Source: Nocardioides anomalus
GTDB lineage: Bacteria > Actinomycetota > Actinomycetes > Propionibacteriales > Nocardioidaceae
Assembly (NCBI RefSeq): GCF_011046535.1
Contig: NZ_CP049257.1
Span: 4,588,001 to 4,652,000, forward strand
Length of the DNA: 64,000 nucleotides
Reading direction: 5' to 3'
The notes beneath the pieces are model-generated. The model was not told the DNA's origin. It was given only the letters and a program-made list of their open reading frames with translations, and ran no database searches. The translations under genes and the position numbers were made by a program. Shown in pieces: positions 22,807 to 30,435 of this stretch (the stretch's first letter is position 1; each line of letters starts with the position of its first letter).

Positions 22807-23325
22807 TCACTCGGCCAGATCGGGGAAGTGCAGCCGGAGACGGGCGAGCGCTCGGGACGCCCGCGTCCGGCAGGCGCCCTCGGAGAGGCAGAGCTGACGG
22901 GCGACCTCGGCGACCGGGACGTCGTGGAAGTAGCGGAGCACCAGCACCGTCCGGTCGGCTGGGGGCAGGGTGGCCAGCGCCTCGAGGAGCGAGAGCCGCA
23001 GCGTCGGGTCCTGCGCTGAGCCGGCGAGATCCGCCGAGCCTTCCCACGAGACCTCGTCGACCCGGCGCCGCCGTTGCTGGGCGAGGAACAGCCGGGTCAG
23101 CACGGTCCTGGTGTACGCCGCCGGGTGGTCCGCGCGGCGCACCCGGCGCCACTTCGAGAACACCTGCGCGTAGGTCGCCTGCACCAGGTCCTCGGCCGCG
23201 TGCCGCTCACCGGTGAGCAGCACCGCCGTGCGCATCATCCGGTCCGCGGTGGCCACCACGAACTCCTCGAACCCGTGCCCGGTCACCGGGTCGTCGGGTG
23301 GTTCTGGCGGGGGCGTCGCGTCCAC
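22807..23325 (-). CDS. SigE-family ECF RNA polymerase sigma factor
   Basis: A 172-residue group 4 sigma factor. Region 2 spans FEEFVVATADRMMRTAVLLTGERHAAEDLVQATYAQVFSKWRRV, with the ECF-typical AEDLVQxTYxxV. Region 4 contains LPPADRTVLVLRYFHDVPVAEVARQLCLSEGACRTRASRALARLR with the helix-turn-helix. The GTG at 23325 is preferred because GAGAGGA lies just upstream and the length then matches the family; the open frame continues to 23430. The next gene encodes a membrane protein, suggesting a sigma/regulator pair. Confidence 0.88.
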   Translation of the reverse strand: MDATPPPEPPDDPVTGHGFEEFVVATADRMMRTAVLLTGERHAAEDLVQATYAQVFSKWRRVRRADHPAAYTRTVLTRLFLAQQRRRRVDEVSWEGSADLAGSAQDPTLRLSLLEALATLPPADRTVLVLRYFHDVPVAEVARQLCLSEGACRTRASRALARLRLHFPDLAE

Positions 23326-23430
23326 GCGTTCCTCTCGCAGCTTGACCGTCACACCCTTCTGGATGCCGGCGGCCGGCGAAGTGTTACGCGTCGCCACGGC
23401 CGGGGGCAGGACGGGAGGCGGTGAGCGCAC

Positions 23431-24171
23431 TCAGCCGCGCGTCTCCTCGAGGTCGTGCAGCCGCTTCACCGTCGGCGACGTGGGGACCGCCGAGGCGTCG
23501 GCCGGGTAGGTGCCGAAGAGGCGGTCGGCGGTGCCGGCGCTGGTCACGGTGAACCAGTAGTGCTCGTTCTTGTAGTGGTGCAGGCGGTGGTTGCGCCAGA
23601 CCGAGCGGTACCACCGCGAGCGCGGGCGGTGGTCGCTGTGCACGAGGTAGTGCGTCCACTCGTAGCCGGCCTTGATGCCGTAGACCGACACCAGCAGCGT
23701 GAGCATCCAGGCGCTGTTCGGGGTGACCAGCCACGCGACGACGACGTACGTCGGGAGGAGCCAGACCAGCACCCGCCAGGGGATGAAGACCAGCGGGAGG
23801 TCGCGCGGGTCGGCGTGGTGGGCGCGGTGCTCGCGGGCCAGCAGCGAGTCGACGGTCAGCGGGCCGATCGTGCGCGGGCGCCAGTGCAGGACGGCGACGT
23901 GGATGACCCACTCGATGACGGGGAACAGCGCGATGAGGGCGACGGGGACGAGCAGCTCCCACCAGGAGCCTCGGCCGACGGCGATGCGGGCGATGACCGA
24001 GGCGACCAGGAACGTCGAGATCAGCCAGGGGCTCGGGTGCCGCCAGAACTCACGCCACGCGGCGCTGAGGGTCAGCGACTGGCGGCGGCGGGCCTGGCCG
24101 GTGATGCGCTCCTCGTCGGCGGCCAGCCGCTGGGCGGCGAGGGCCTCGATCTGGGGGTCGGCCTGGGTCAT
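23431..24171 (-). CDS. sterol desaturase / fatty acid hydroxylase superfamily protein
   Basis: A 246-residue integral membrane di-iron enzyme. The histidine clusters are REHRAHHADP, HYLVHSDH and NHRLHHYKNEHYW. They form the eight-histidine set that binds two irons in the fatty acid hydroxylase family. About four membrane helices surround them. Substrate is not evident; carotenoid, sterol-like or fatty acid hydroxylation are options. The ATG overlaps the stop of the upstream FadR-type regulator by ATGA, so the two genes are co-translated and probably one functional unit. Confidence 0.88.
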   Translation of the reverse strand: MTQADPQIEALAAQRLAADEERITGQARRRQSLTLSAAWREFWRHPSPWLISTFLVASVIARIAVGRGSWWELLVPVALIALFPVIEWVIHVAVLHWRPRTIGPLTVDSLLAREHRAHHADPRDLPLVFIPWRVLVWLLPTYVVVAWLVTPNSAWMLTLLVSVYGIKAGYEWTHYLVHSDHRPRSRWYRSVWRNHRLHHYKNEHYWFTVTSAGTADRLFGTYPADASAVPTSPTVKRLHDLEETRG

Positions 24172-24893
24172 GTGGGCTCCTCCTCGAGGGCGGCCAGGGC
24201 GGTGAGCAGGCTCTCGGTCGCGGGGCGCAGGACGCGCTCGGCGGCGGCCCGTGCGGTCTCGGCGTCGCCGGAGCCGAGGGCCGCGGCCAGCAGGCGGTAG
24301 GCCTCGACCTGGCCCACCTCCTCGGCCATGAGGGGCGCGAGGGCCTCGAGCGCCGGCTCGTACGCCGCGCGCAGGCTGTTGAACATCAGCTGGAAGACCA
24401 GCGAGTCGGCCGCCGCGACGACCTGGTCCCAGAAGGCCAGGGCCAGCTCCTGGCGGCGTACGTCGTCCTCGGTCGCGGCCAGGTCGTCGACCAGGGTGTG
24501 CAGGGCCGCGGCCAGCGCCGGGCCGCCGCGGGGGGCGGCGAGGGCCGCGACCGCCGGCCCGACGGCCAGCCGGGCCTCGAGCACGCTGCGGGCGACCTGG
24601 GGATCGAGCTCGCCGTGGCGCACCAGCAGGCGGGGGAGCAGGTCCAGGCCGGCGGCCGTCCGGAAGTCGCGGACCGTCGTGGTGCCGCCGTGGCGGACCT
24701 CGACCAGCCGGGTCGCGGCCATGCGCTGCAGGGCCTCGCGCACGGCGGGCCGGCTCACGCCGAGCACCTCGGCCAGGCGGCGTTCGCTGGGCAGGGCCGC
24801 ACCGGGGCCGAGGGCGCCGTCGACCACCTCGGCCAGGACCTGGTCGAAGACCTCGTCGGGCACGGATCGGCGACGGACGGGTTGCAGCGGCAC
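24168..24893 (-). CDS. FadR-subfamily GntR transcriptional regulator
   Basis: A 241-residue regulator. The winged helix at the N-terminus contains ALPSERRLAEVLGVSRPAVREALQRMAATRLVEVRHGGTTTV, the GntR signature. The C-terminal all-helical FCD-type ligand domain spans residues 85-230. FCD proteins sense acyl-CoA or carboxylic acids, often with a metal. A TGGTCGGACCA site lies 37 bases upstream, fitting the family operator TGGTnnnACCA and pointing to autoregulation together with the desaturase. The same gap could affect the divergent SURF1 gene. Confidence 0.9.
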   Translation of the reverse strand: MPLQPVRRRSVPDEVFDQVLAEVVDGALGPGAALPSERRLAEVLGVSRPAVREALQRMAATRLVEVRHGGTTTVRDFRTAAGLDLLPRLLVRHGELDPQVARSVLEARLAVGPAVAALAAPRGGPALAAALHTLVDDLAATEDDVRRQELALAFWDQVVAAADSLVFQLMFNSLRAAYEPALEALAPLMAEEVGQVEAYRLLAAALGSGDAETARAAAERVLRPATESLLTALAALEEEPT

Positions 24894-24929
24894 CTGGCCA
24901 CCGTGGCACCGCTGTGGTCAGAGGTCAAG

Positions 24930-24940
24930 TGGTCGGACCA
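24930..24940. promoter_or_regulatory. FadR-type operator candidate
   Basis: TGGTCGGACCA fits the FadR-subfamily consensus TGGTnnnACCA exactly. It sits between the divergent regulator and SURF1 genes, close to the SURF1 -10 box at 24953. A second half-like site, TGGTCAGAGGTCA, lies at 24915-24927. Confidence 0.5.
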
Positions 24941-24964
24941 GTGGGTGCGCCGTACCCTGGGGAC

Positions 24965-25732
24965 GTGCCGAATGCCCTCGCCCCGCGGTACTGGGGCGGG
25001 CACCTGCTCATGGTCGTCGCCGTGGTCGCGGCCCTGCTCCTGGGCCTGTGGCAGCTCGACGCCTGGCGCGAGCGCCGGGCCGACGCGGCCCGCGACCTGA
25101 CCCAGGCGCAACCGGAGCCGCTGGCCGACGTGATGGGACCGGACGACCCGTTCCCGGGCCGCTCGGTGGGGCAGCCGGTGACGGTGAGCGGCAGCTGGGT
25201 GCCGACGGGCACGGTCTTCGTGTCCGGTCGCGAGCACGACGGCGTGGACGGCTACTGGATGGTCACGCCGCTGGCCGTGGGCGACGCCGGCGCGCCGGCG
25301 CTGCCGGTGGTGCTCGGGTGGGTCGCCGACCCGGGCCAGGCGCCGGCGCCGCCGCAGGGCACGGCCGACCTCACCGGCTGGCTCCAGCCGCCGGAGGGCA
25401 CGGGCGACCGCGACGACGACCCGACCGACGACGTGCTGCCGCAGCTGCGGATCGCTGACGTCGTGCAGCGGGTCGACCAGGACCTCTACTCGGCGTACGC
25501 CGTGGCGCAGGACGGGGTCGACGGCCTGCCCGCGGCCGACCTGGCTCAGCTGCCCGACGCCGGCCGGTTCACCGCGGTGCGCAACCTGTTCTACGCCCTG
25601 GAGTGGTGGGTCTTCGGGGGCTTCGCGGTCTTCTTGTGGTGGCGGTGGGTGGGGGAGCTCCGCGCGCCCCCGGGCGAGGACCCCGAGGAGGAGGACGAGA
25701 CCGAGGACCGGGCCAGTACCGTGGCCACGTGA
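24965..25732 (+). CDS. SURF1-family cytochrome c oxidase assembly protein
   Basis: A 255-residue protein with two membrane helices, one near the N-terminus (GHLLMVVAVVAALLLGLWQLDAW) and one near the C-terminus (LEWWVFGGFAVFLWWRW). An extracytoplasmic domain lies between them. SURF1 hallmarks are the LGLWQLxAWRER start and the VxxGWV-like strand VVLGWVADPG. SURF1 proteins aid heme a insertion into aa3 oxidase. TACCCT six bases before the GTG suggests a leaderless transcript. The acidic tail overlaps the next start by four bases. Confidence 0.88.
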   Translation: MPNALAPRYWGGHLLMVVAVVAALLLGLWQLDAWRERRADAARDLTQAQPEPLADVMGPDDPFPGRSVGQPVTVSGSWVPTGTVFVSGREHDGVDGYWMVTPLAVGDAGAPALPVVLGWVADPGQAPAPPQGTADLTGWLQPPEGTGDRDDDPTDDVLPQLRIADVVQRVDQDLYSAYAVAQDGVDGLPAADLAQLPDAGRFTAVRNLFYALEWWVFGGFAVFLWWRWVGELRAPPGEDPEEEDETEDRASTVAT

Positions 25733-26079
25733 GCGGACTGGTCAGGGCCTACCGGATCTTGGCGTACGTCGTCGGCGTGCTGCTGGCCTTCGGGACCGTG
25801 GTGTTCCTGCTCGACGAGCTCGCCGCCGACGGCTCCGGCCTGCAGCAGTTCGGCGAGGACGCCGGCATCGTGTGGCTCGCCCACGGCTGGATCTACATCG
25901 TCTACCTCGTCGTCACCTTCTTCCTGTGGCGCCGCGAGGGCTGGAGCGTGCCGTTCGTCCTCCTGGTGGTGGTGGCCGGCCTCGTGCCGCTGCTGATCTT
26001 CTGGGTCGAGCGCCAGGTCATGCACAAGCTGCGCGGCGAGGCCTCCCCGCTCGAACGGGTGGCAGACTCCGCCACGTGA
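25729..26079 (+). CDS. DUF3817 small integral membrane protein
   Basis: A 116-residue protein with three predicted membrane helices (YRILAYVVGVLLAFGTVVFLL; LAHGWIYIVYLVVTFFLW; VPFVLLVVVAGLVPLLIFWVERQV). The pattern AHGWIYIVYLV...FWVERQV is characteristic of DUF3817, common in actinobacteria and often near respiratory or GMP synthase genes. It overlaps SURF1 by GTGA. The molecular role is unknown; linkage hints at oxidase assembly. Confidence 0.85.
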   Translation: MSGLVRAYRILAYVVGVLLAFGTVVFLLDELAADGSGLQQFGEDAGIVWLAHGWIYIVYLVVTFFLWRREGWSVPFVLLVVVAGLVPLLIFWVERQVMHKLRGEASPLERVADSAT

Positions 26080-26086
26080 GCGCCCC

Positions 26087-26911
26087 GTGACCACCGCCTT
26101 CGTCCTCGGCGGTGGTGGCGTCCTCGGGGCGGTCGAGGTCGGCATGCTCCGCGCGCTGCTCGAGCGCGACCTGCGCCCGGACCTGGTCCTCGGCACCAGC
26201 ATCGGTGCGTTCAACGGTGCGCTGGTGGCCAGCGACCCCACCCTCGGGGTCGTGGGGCGGCTCAGCGACCTGTGGGCCTCGGCCGGCACGGCCCGCGAGG
26301 CGGGCTACGGCGACCGACCGCTGCGGACCGTGCGCCGAGCCGTCTCCTCGGGCACCCACCTGTGGTCGGCGGGGCCGTTGCGCCGGCGACTGGCCGACGA
26401 GCTCGGCGACGTGACCTTCGAGGAGCTGCCGGTCACCTTCCAGGTCTGCGCCGCCAGCATCGAGCGGGCGGCCGAGCACTGGTTCACCAGCGGTCGGGTC
26501 GTCGACGCGGTGGTGGCCAGCGCGGCGGTGCCCGGACTGCTGCCGCCGGCCGAGATCGACGGTGAGCACTTCCTGGACGGCGGCATCGTGAACTCGGTGC
26601 CGCTGGGTCGGGCGGTCCAGCTCGGCGCCACCCAGGTCTTCGTCCTCCAGGTCGGGCGCCTGGACCGGCCGCTCCAGCCGCCCAAGCGGCCGTGGGAGGT
26701 CGCCCGGGTCTCCTTCGAGATCGCCCGGCGGCACCGGTTCGTGCGCGAGCTGGCCGAGCTGCCCGACGGCGTCGAGTGCCACGTGCTCCCGGCCAAGGGC
26801 ACGTCGGCCAAGGACGACACCCTGCTGGGCAGCCGCGACTTCTCCAGCGTGCAGAGACGCATCGACGCGACGTACGACGCGGCGCGGGCCTATCTCGACG
26901 AGGCCCTGTGA
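26087..26911 (+). CDS. patatin-like phospholipase family protein
   Basis: A 274-residue acyl hydrolase. The oxyanion motif is GGGGVLGAVEVGML near residue 8. The nucleophile elbow GTSIG contains S38, and the second catalytic residue is D164 in the DGG motif. Family members release fatty acids from phospholipids or act on esters without a catalytic histidine. It lies eight bases after DUF3817 and overlaps the acyltransferase gene by GTGA. That combination could be a deacylation/reacylation pair for membrane lipid remodelling. Confidence 0.92.
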   Translation: MTTAFVLGGGGVLGAVEVGMLRALLERDLRPDLVLGTSIGAFNGALVASDPTLGVVGRLSDLWASAGTAREAGYGDRPLRTVRRAVSSGTHLWSAGPLRRRLADELGDVTFEELPVTFQVCAASIERAAEHWFTSGRVVDAVVASAAVPGLLPPAEIDGEHFLDGGIVNSVPLGRAVQLGATQVFVLQVGRLDRPLQPPKRPWEVARVSFEIARRHRFVRELAELPDGVECHVLPAKGTSAKDDTLLGSRDFSSVQRRIDATYDAARAYLDEAL

Positions 26912-27918
26912 GGCGCCGGGCCCGTCGGCTGATCACGGCGCCGGCGGTGCTCGGGGTGACGGTCCTGCTGTGGGTGCTGCTGCCGCTGTGGCTGGTCGCC
27001 GCCGCCGCGCTCTCGCCCCTGCTGCCGGGGCGGTGGCGGGCGCTGCGGCTGCTGTGGATCGTGATCCTCTACGCCACCGTCGACTCGCTGCTGCTGGTCA
27101 TCATGTTCGGCTACTGGCTCGCGTCGGGGTTCGGCTGGAAGATCCGCTCATCGCCGTACTGGGAGGGGCTGCACTACGACCTGGTCCAGGGCGCGATGTG
27201 GGTGCTGTTCCGCGAGGCCAAGCGGGTGCTCAAGCTCGACATCACGACCGAGGGGCCGACGCCGGACGCCTACCCGGGTGAGCCGCTGCTCGTCTGCTGC
27301 CGGCACGCCGGGCCGGGGGACTCCTTCACGCTCGTGCACGCGCTCATGCACTGGTACGACCGCGAGCCGCGGGTCGTGCTCAAGGACACGCTGCAGTGGG
27401 ACCCGGCCATCGACGTGCTGCTGCACCGCATCCCGGCGCGGTACATCTCACCCAACCCGGGCGAGGGCGAGGACCTGGAGTCGCAGATCACGGCGCTCGC
27501 CACCGGCCTGGACCAGGACGACGCGTTCGTGATCTTCCCCGAGGGCGGCAACTTCACCGCGGCCCGCCGCGACAGGGCCATCGGCCGGCTGCGCAAGCTG
27601 GGACTGGAACGGATGGCGCGCCGGGCCGAGCAGATGACCCACGTGCTCGCACCGCGGCCCGGCGGCCTGCTGGCCGCCCTCGACGCCGCACCGGACGCGG
27701 ACGTCGTCCTGGTCGCGCACACCGGCCTGGACCACGTGCTGACCGTGGCCGACGTGTGGCGCGAGCTGCCGATGGACAAGCAGATCGTGATGCGCTGGTG
27801 GCGGGTGCCGCGCGCGGAGATCCCGACCGACCGCGACGACCGGATCGAGTGGCTCTTCGGCTGGTGGGAGCGGATCGACCTCTGGATCGAGGAGAACCGC
27901 TCCGCACCCAGCCGGTGA
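26908..27918 (+). CDS. 1-acylglycerol-3-phosphate acyltransferase-like membrane protein
   Basis: A 336-residue protein with two or three hydrophobic helices in the first 80 residues and a PlsC-type catalytic region. The HX4D motif is H133-A-G-P-G-D138, and IFPEGGNF gives the FPEG block III. Residues upstream of block I (LLVCCRHAGPGDS) contain adjacent cysteines. The protein is longer than typical PlsC because of its membrane anchor and a C-terminal extension. It is translationally coupled to patatin and ends three bases from the convergent repeat-protein gene. Confidence 0.85.
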   Translation: MRRRARRLITAPAVLGVTVLLWVLLPLWLVAAAALSPLLPGRWRALRLLWIVILYATVDSLLLVIMFGYWLASGFGWKIRSSPYWEGLHYDLVQGAMWVLFREAKRVLKLDITTEGPTPDAYPGEPLLVCCRHAGPGDSFTLVHALMHWYDREPRVVLKDTLQWDPAIDVLLHRIPARYISPNPGEGEDLESQITALATGLDQDDAFVIFPEGGNFTAARRDRAIGRLRKLGLERMARRAEQMTHVLAPRPGGLLAALDAAPDADVVLVAHTGLDHVLTVADVWRELPMDKQIVMRWWRVPRAEIPTDRDDRIEWLFGWWERIDLWIEENRSAPSR

Positions 27919-27921
27919 GCG

Positions 27922-28653
27922 TCAGTTCTTCGGGGTGTCCTCGACCGGCTCGTCGAGGTCGACGACCTCGGCAGGCTGGTCGGGCGTGGTGGGCGTCTTG
28001 GGCTCCTCCACCGCGTCGGCGAGGGCCTCGTCCGGGCCGGCCGCGCCGGCGTCGTGGGCCGGGGTCGCGCTGCTCGACGAGGTGCTCGAGGTCGTGCTCG
28101 AGGTCGTGCTCGACGGAGCCGGGGCCGGGGTCGGCACGTAGGAGGACTGCCAGTTGTCGCTCTGGCCGCCGCCCTGGAGCTTCTTGGCCACGAAGCCGAC
28201 GGCCGCGGCCAGCGCGGCGAAGAGCGCGAGCTTCTTGAGCTTGCTGCCCTTCTTCTTCTCCGGCTCACCACGCAGCTGCGCGACGCGGGCGTCGGCGGCC
28301 TCCTTGGCGCTCGCCGCGGCGGCGCCGGCCTTGGCGGCACCGGCCGCGACCAGCGGGGCGGCCTTGTCGCGGGCGTCGGCCAGCGCGGGACCGGCCTGGT
28401 CGCGGGCGTCGGCCAGGGCGGAGGCGGCGCGGTCGCGCGCCTCGGCGACGTACGGGGTGGCCTTGTCGCGGGCGTCGGCCAGCGCGGGGCCGGCCTTGTC
28501 CTTGGCGTCGAGCAGCGCCGGCTTGGCGGTCTTCTCGTAGAACTCCTCGGCGGCGTCGATCGCGGTGCTCACCGCCGACTCGACCTGCGGGCGCACCTGG
28601 TCGATGTAGTCCGAGGCCTGGTCGAGCAGGGACTTCTTCTTCCTGAAGGGCAT
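27922..28653 (-). CDS. helical repeat protein (ADARDKA repeats), function unknown
   Basis: A 243-residue protein without a recognised enzyme domain. Residues 45-115 contain at least five copies of an 11-residue, apolipoprotein/LEA-like helical repeat around ADARDKA (DAKDKAGPALADARDKATPYVAEARD...). The pattern suggests a long amphipathic helix able to lie on a membrane. Then come a short hydrophobic helix (KLKKLALFAALAAAVGFVAKKL) and a Ser/Thr/Pro-rich, acidic tail. The ATG at 28653 precedes MPFRKKKSLLDQASDYIDQ. A surface or lipid-associated role is inferred only. Confidence 0.72.
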   Translation of the reverse strand: MPFRKKKSLLDQASDYIDQVRPQVESAVSTAIDAAEEFYEKTAKPALLDAKDKAGPALADARDKATPYVAEARDRAASALADARDQAGPALADARDKAAPLVAAGAAKAGAAAASAKEAADARVAQLRGEPEKKKGSKLKKLALFAALAAAVGFVAKKLQGGGQSDNWQSSYVPTPAPAPSSTTSSTTSSTSSSSATPAHDAGAAGPDEALADAVEEPKTPTTPDQPAEVVDLDEPVEDTPKN

Positions 28654-28848
28654 CGCGGTCTTCCTGTTCGTTCGTCTGGGGCTCTCCACTCAACCACGCC
28701 CCCTGAGAGGGCGGCCAGTGCGGTCCGCCTTGCGACCCGTGCGAGGATCGACGGGCACGCGCGAGCGGTTCCGGCGCTGTCGGTACCCACTCCCGCGCAC
28801 GACCCACCACCCACCGCAGCCCGGCCGTGCCGGGCCGGAAAGGCAGTC

Positions 28849-29364
28849 ATGGCTGAGCCCCAGGCGATCCTCCACACCAACCGTGGGGACATCACCCTCA
28901 ACCTGTTCCCGAACCACGCCCCGGAGACGGTGGCCAACTTCACCGGGCTGGCCTCGGGCGAGAAGTCCTACGACGCCGGCAACGGTCGCAGCGGCCCGTT
29001 CTACGACGGGCTCACCTTCCACCGCGTCATCGACGGCTTCATGATCCAGGGCGGCTGCCCGCTCGGCACCGGCACCGGTGGCCCGGGCTACACCTTCAAG
29101 GACGAGCCGCACCCCGAGCTGACCTTCGACAAGCCCTACCTGCTGGCCATGGCCAACGCGGGCCCGGGCACCAACGGCTCGCAGTTCTTCATCACCGTGG
29201 GCACGACCCCGTGGCTGAACTTCAAGCACACCATCTTCGGCGAGGTCGCCGACCAGGCCTCGCGCGACGTGGTCGACGCCATCGCGACGACCAAGACCGG
29301 CGCCGGCGACAAGCCCGCCGAGCCCGTGGTCATCGAGTCGGTCGAGCTCGTCCAGGCCGCCTGA
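28849..29364 (+). CDS. ppiA: cyclophilin-type peptidyl-prolyl cis-trans isomerase
   Basis: A 171-residue cytoplasmic cyclophilin that speeds proline isomerisation during folding. Core motifs are YDGLTFHRVIDGFMIQGG, GPGTNGSQFFIT and WLNFKHTIFGEV; the catalytic Arg is in FHRV. The ATG at 28849 has GGAAAGG seven bases upstream. An N-terminal extension through upstream sequence is not supported. It lies in the same neighbourhood as mycobacterial ppiA, next to crgA. Confidence 0.96.
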   Translation: MAEPQAILHTNRGDITLNLFPNHAPETVANFTGLASGEKSYDAGNGRSGPFYDGLTFHRVIDGFMIQGGCPLGTGTGGPGYTFKDEPHPELTFDKPYLLAMANAGPGTNGSQFFITVGTTPWLNFKHTIFGEVADQASRDVVDAIATTKTGAGDKPAEPVVIESVELVQAA

Positions 29365-29374
29365 GAAGCAGCGC

Positions 29375-30307
29375 TTGAGCCAGACCCCTCTGCCCGAGAC
29401 CGGGGTGCCGACCTGCTACCGGCACCCCGGTCGCGAGGCGCACATCCGCTGCCAGCGGTGCGGCCGCGTGATCTGCCCGGACTGCATGCGCCCGGCCGCC
29501 GTGGGCTTCCAGTGCCCCGAGTGCGTCAAGGAGGGCGCCAAGCAGACCCGCGCGGGTCGCACGGCGTACGGCGGGCTGCGGCCCACCGACGCCTCGATCA
29601 CCTCCGGGGTGATCATCGCGATCAACGTCGCGGTCTGGCTCGGCGTGCTCGCCACCGGCGGCTCGGGCAGCCGGGTGCTGGACTGGCTGGTCCTGCGCAC
29701 CCAGGCCCTGTGCCAGACCGGCCCGGCCGCCGGCCTCGACGCGAGCCGCTCGGTCTGTGAGCGCGGCGGCGGCACCTACCTGCCCGGCGTCGCCGACGGT
29801 GCGTACTGGGAGCTGCTCACCTCGGCCTTCACCCACGTCCAGGTCTGGCACATCGGGTTCAACATGCTCGCGCTCTGGGTGCTCGGCCCGCAGCTCGAGC
29901 TCGCCGTCGGGCGGATGCGCTTCCTCGCGCTCTACTTCGTCTCGGCGCTGGCCGGCTCCGCGATGGTGCTGTGGTTCGCCGACGAGTACACCATCGGCGG
30001 CACCCTCGGCGCCTCCGGCGCGATCTTCGGCCTCATGGGCGCCCTCGCGGTGCTGGCCCTCAAGGTCGGCGGCGACGTCCGCGGCGTGCTGACCTGGATC
30101 GGCATCAACTTCGCCTTCACCTTCCTGCTCGCCAACATCTCCTGGCAGGGCCACCTCGGCGGCTTCCTGGCCGGCTCCGCCATCGGCGCGATCCTGGTCT
30201 ACGCCCCCCGCGGCCCGCGCCGCGCGCTGGTCCAGTGGCTGGGGACCGGGGCCGTGGCGCTCATCGTCGTGGCCGCCGTGCTGGCCCGGCTGGCCAGTCT
30301 GTCCTGA
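29375..30307 (+). CDS. rhomboid family intramembrane serine protease with N-terminal zinc-finger-like domain
   Basis: A 310-residue protein. An N-terminal cysteine/histidine cluster (CYRHPGREAHIRCQRCGRVICPDCM ... CPEC) resembles a B-box type zinc finger. Six or seven membrane helices follow. The catalytic serine is in GASGAIFG and the catalytic histidine in WQGHLGGFLAG. HIGFNMLALWVLG provides the HxxxN oxyanion motif. Rhomboids cut substrate helices inside the membrane. The TTG start is 10 bases after ppiA, suggesting an operon. Confidence 0.92.
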   Translation: MSQTPLPETGVPTCYRHPGREAHIRCQRCGRVICPDCMRPAAVGFQCPECVKEGAKQTRAGRTAYGGLRPTDASITSGVIIAINVAVWLGVLATGGSGSRVLDWLVLRTQALCQTGPAAGLDASRSVCERGGGTYLPGVADGAYWELLTSAFTHVQVWHIGFNMLALWVLGPQLELAVGRMRFLALYFVSALAGSAMVLWFADEYTIGGTLGASGAIFGLMGALAVLALKVGGDVRGVLTWIGINFAFTFLLANISWQGHLGGFLAGSAIGAILVYAPRGPRRALVQWLGTGAVALIVVAAVLARLASLS

Positions 30308-30310
30308 CCC

Positions 30311-30381
30311 TTGTCCACATTCCCCAACAGGGAATGACACGCGTGTAGTTCCTCCACACCTGTGCACAAGGCTGTGGACAA
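30311..30381. promoter_or_regulatory. two perfect DnaA boxes, inverted, with an intervening hairpin
   Basis: TTGTCCACA at 30311-30319 and TGTGGACAA at 30373-30381 are exact, oppositely oriented DnaA boxes 54 bases apart. A perfect 6-bp hairpin, ATTCCC-CAACA-GGGAAT, occupies 30319-30335 and may terminate the rhomboid transcript. TCCACACC and TGCACAAG are weaker box-like words between them. No gene is present from 30308 to 30515. Confidence 0.6.
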
Positions 30382-30435
30382 CATCAGCGGCTCGCCCGAC
30401 CGGGGCGTACGGACCTCCCGTTCAGGGCTCCAGTT

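Noticed and set aside
22807..23430. Longer sigma factor starting at 23430
   Set aside because: Extra 35 residues are unconserved and GTG 23325 has the better ribosome site.
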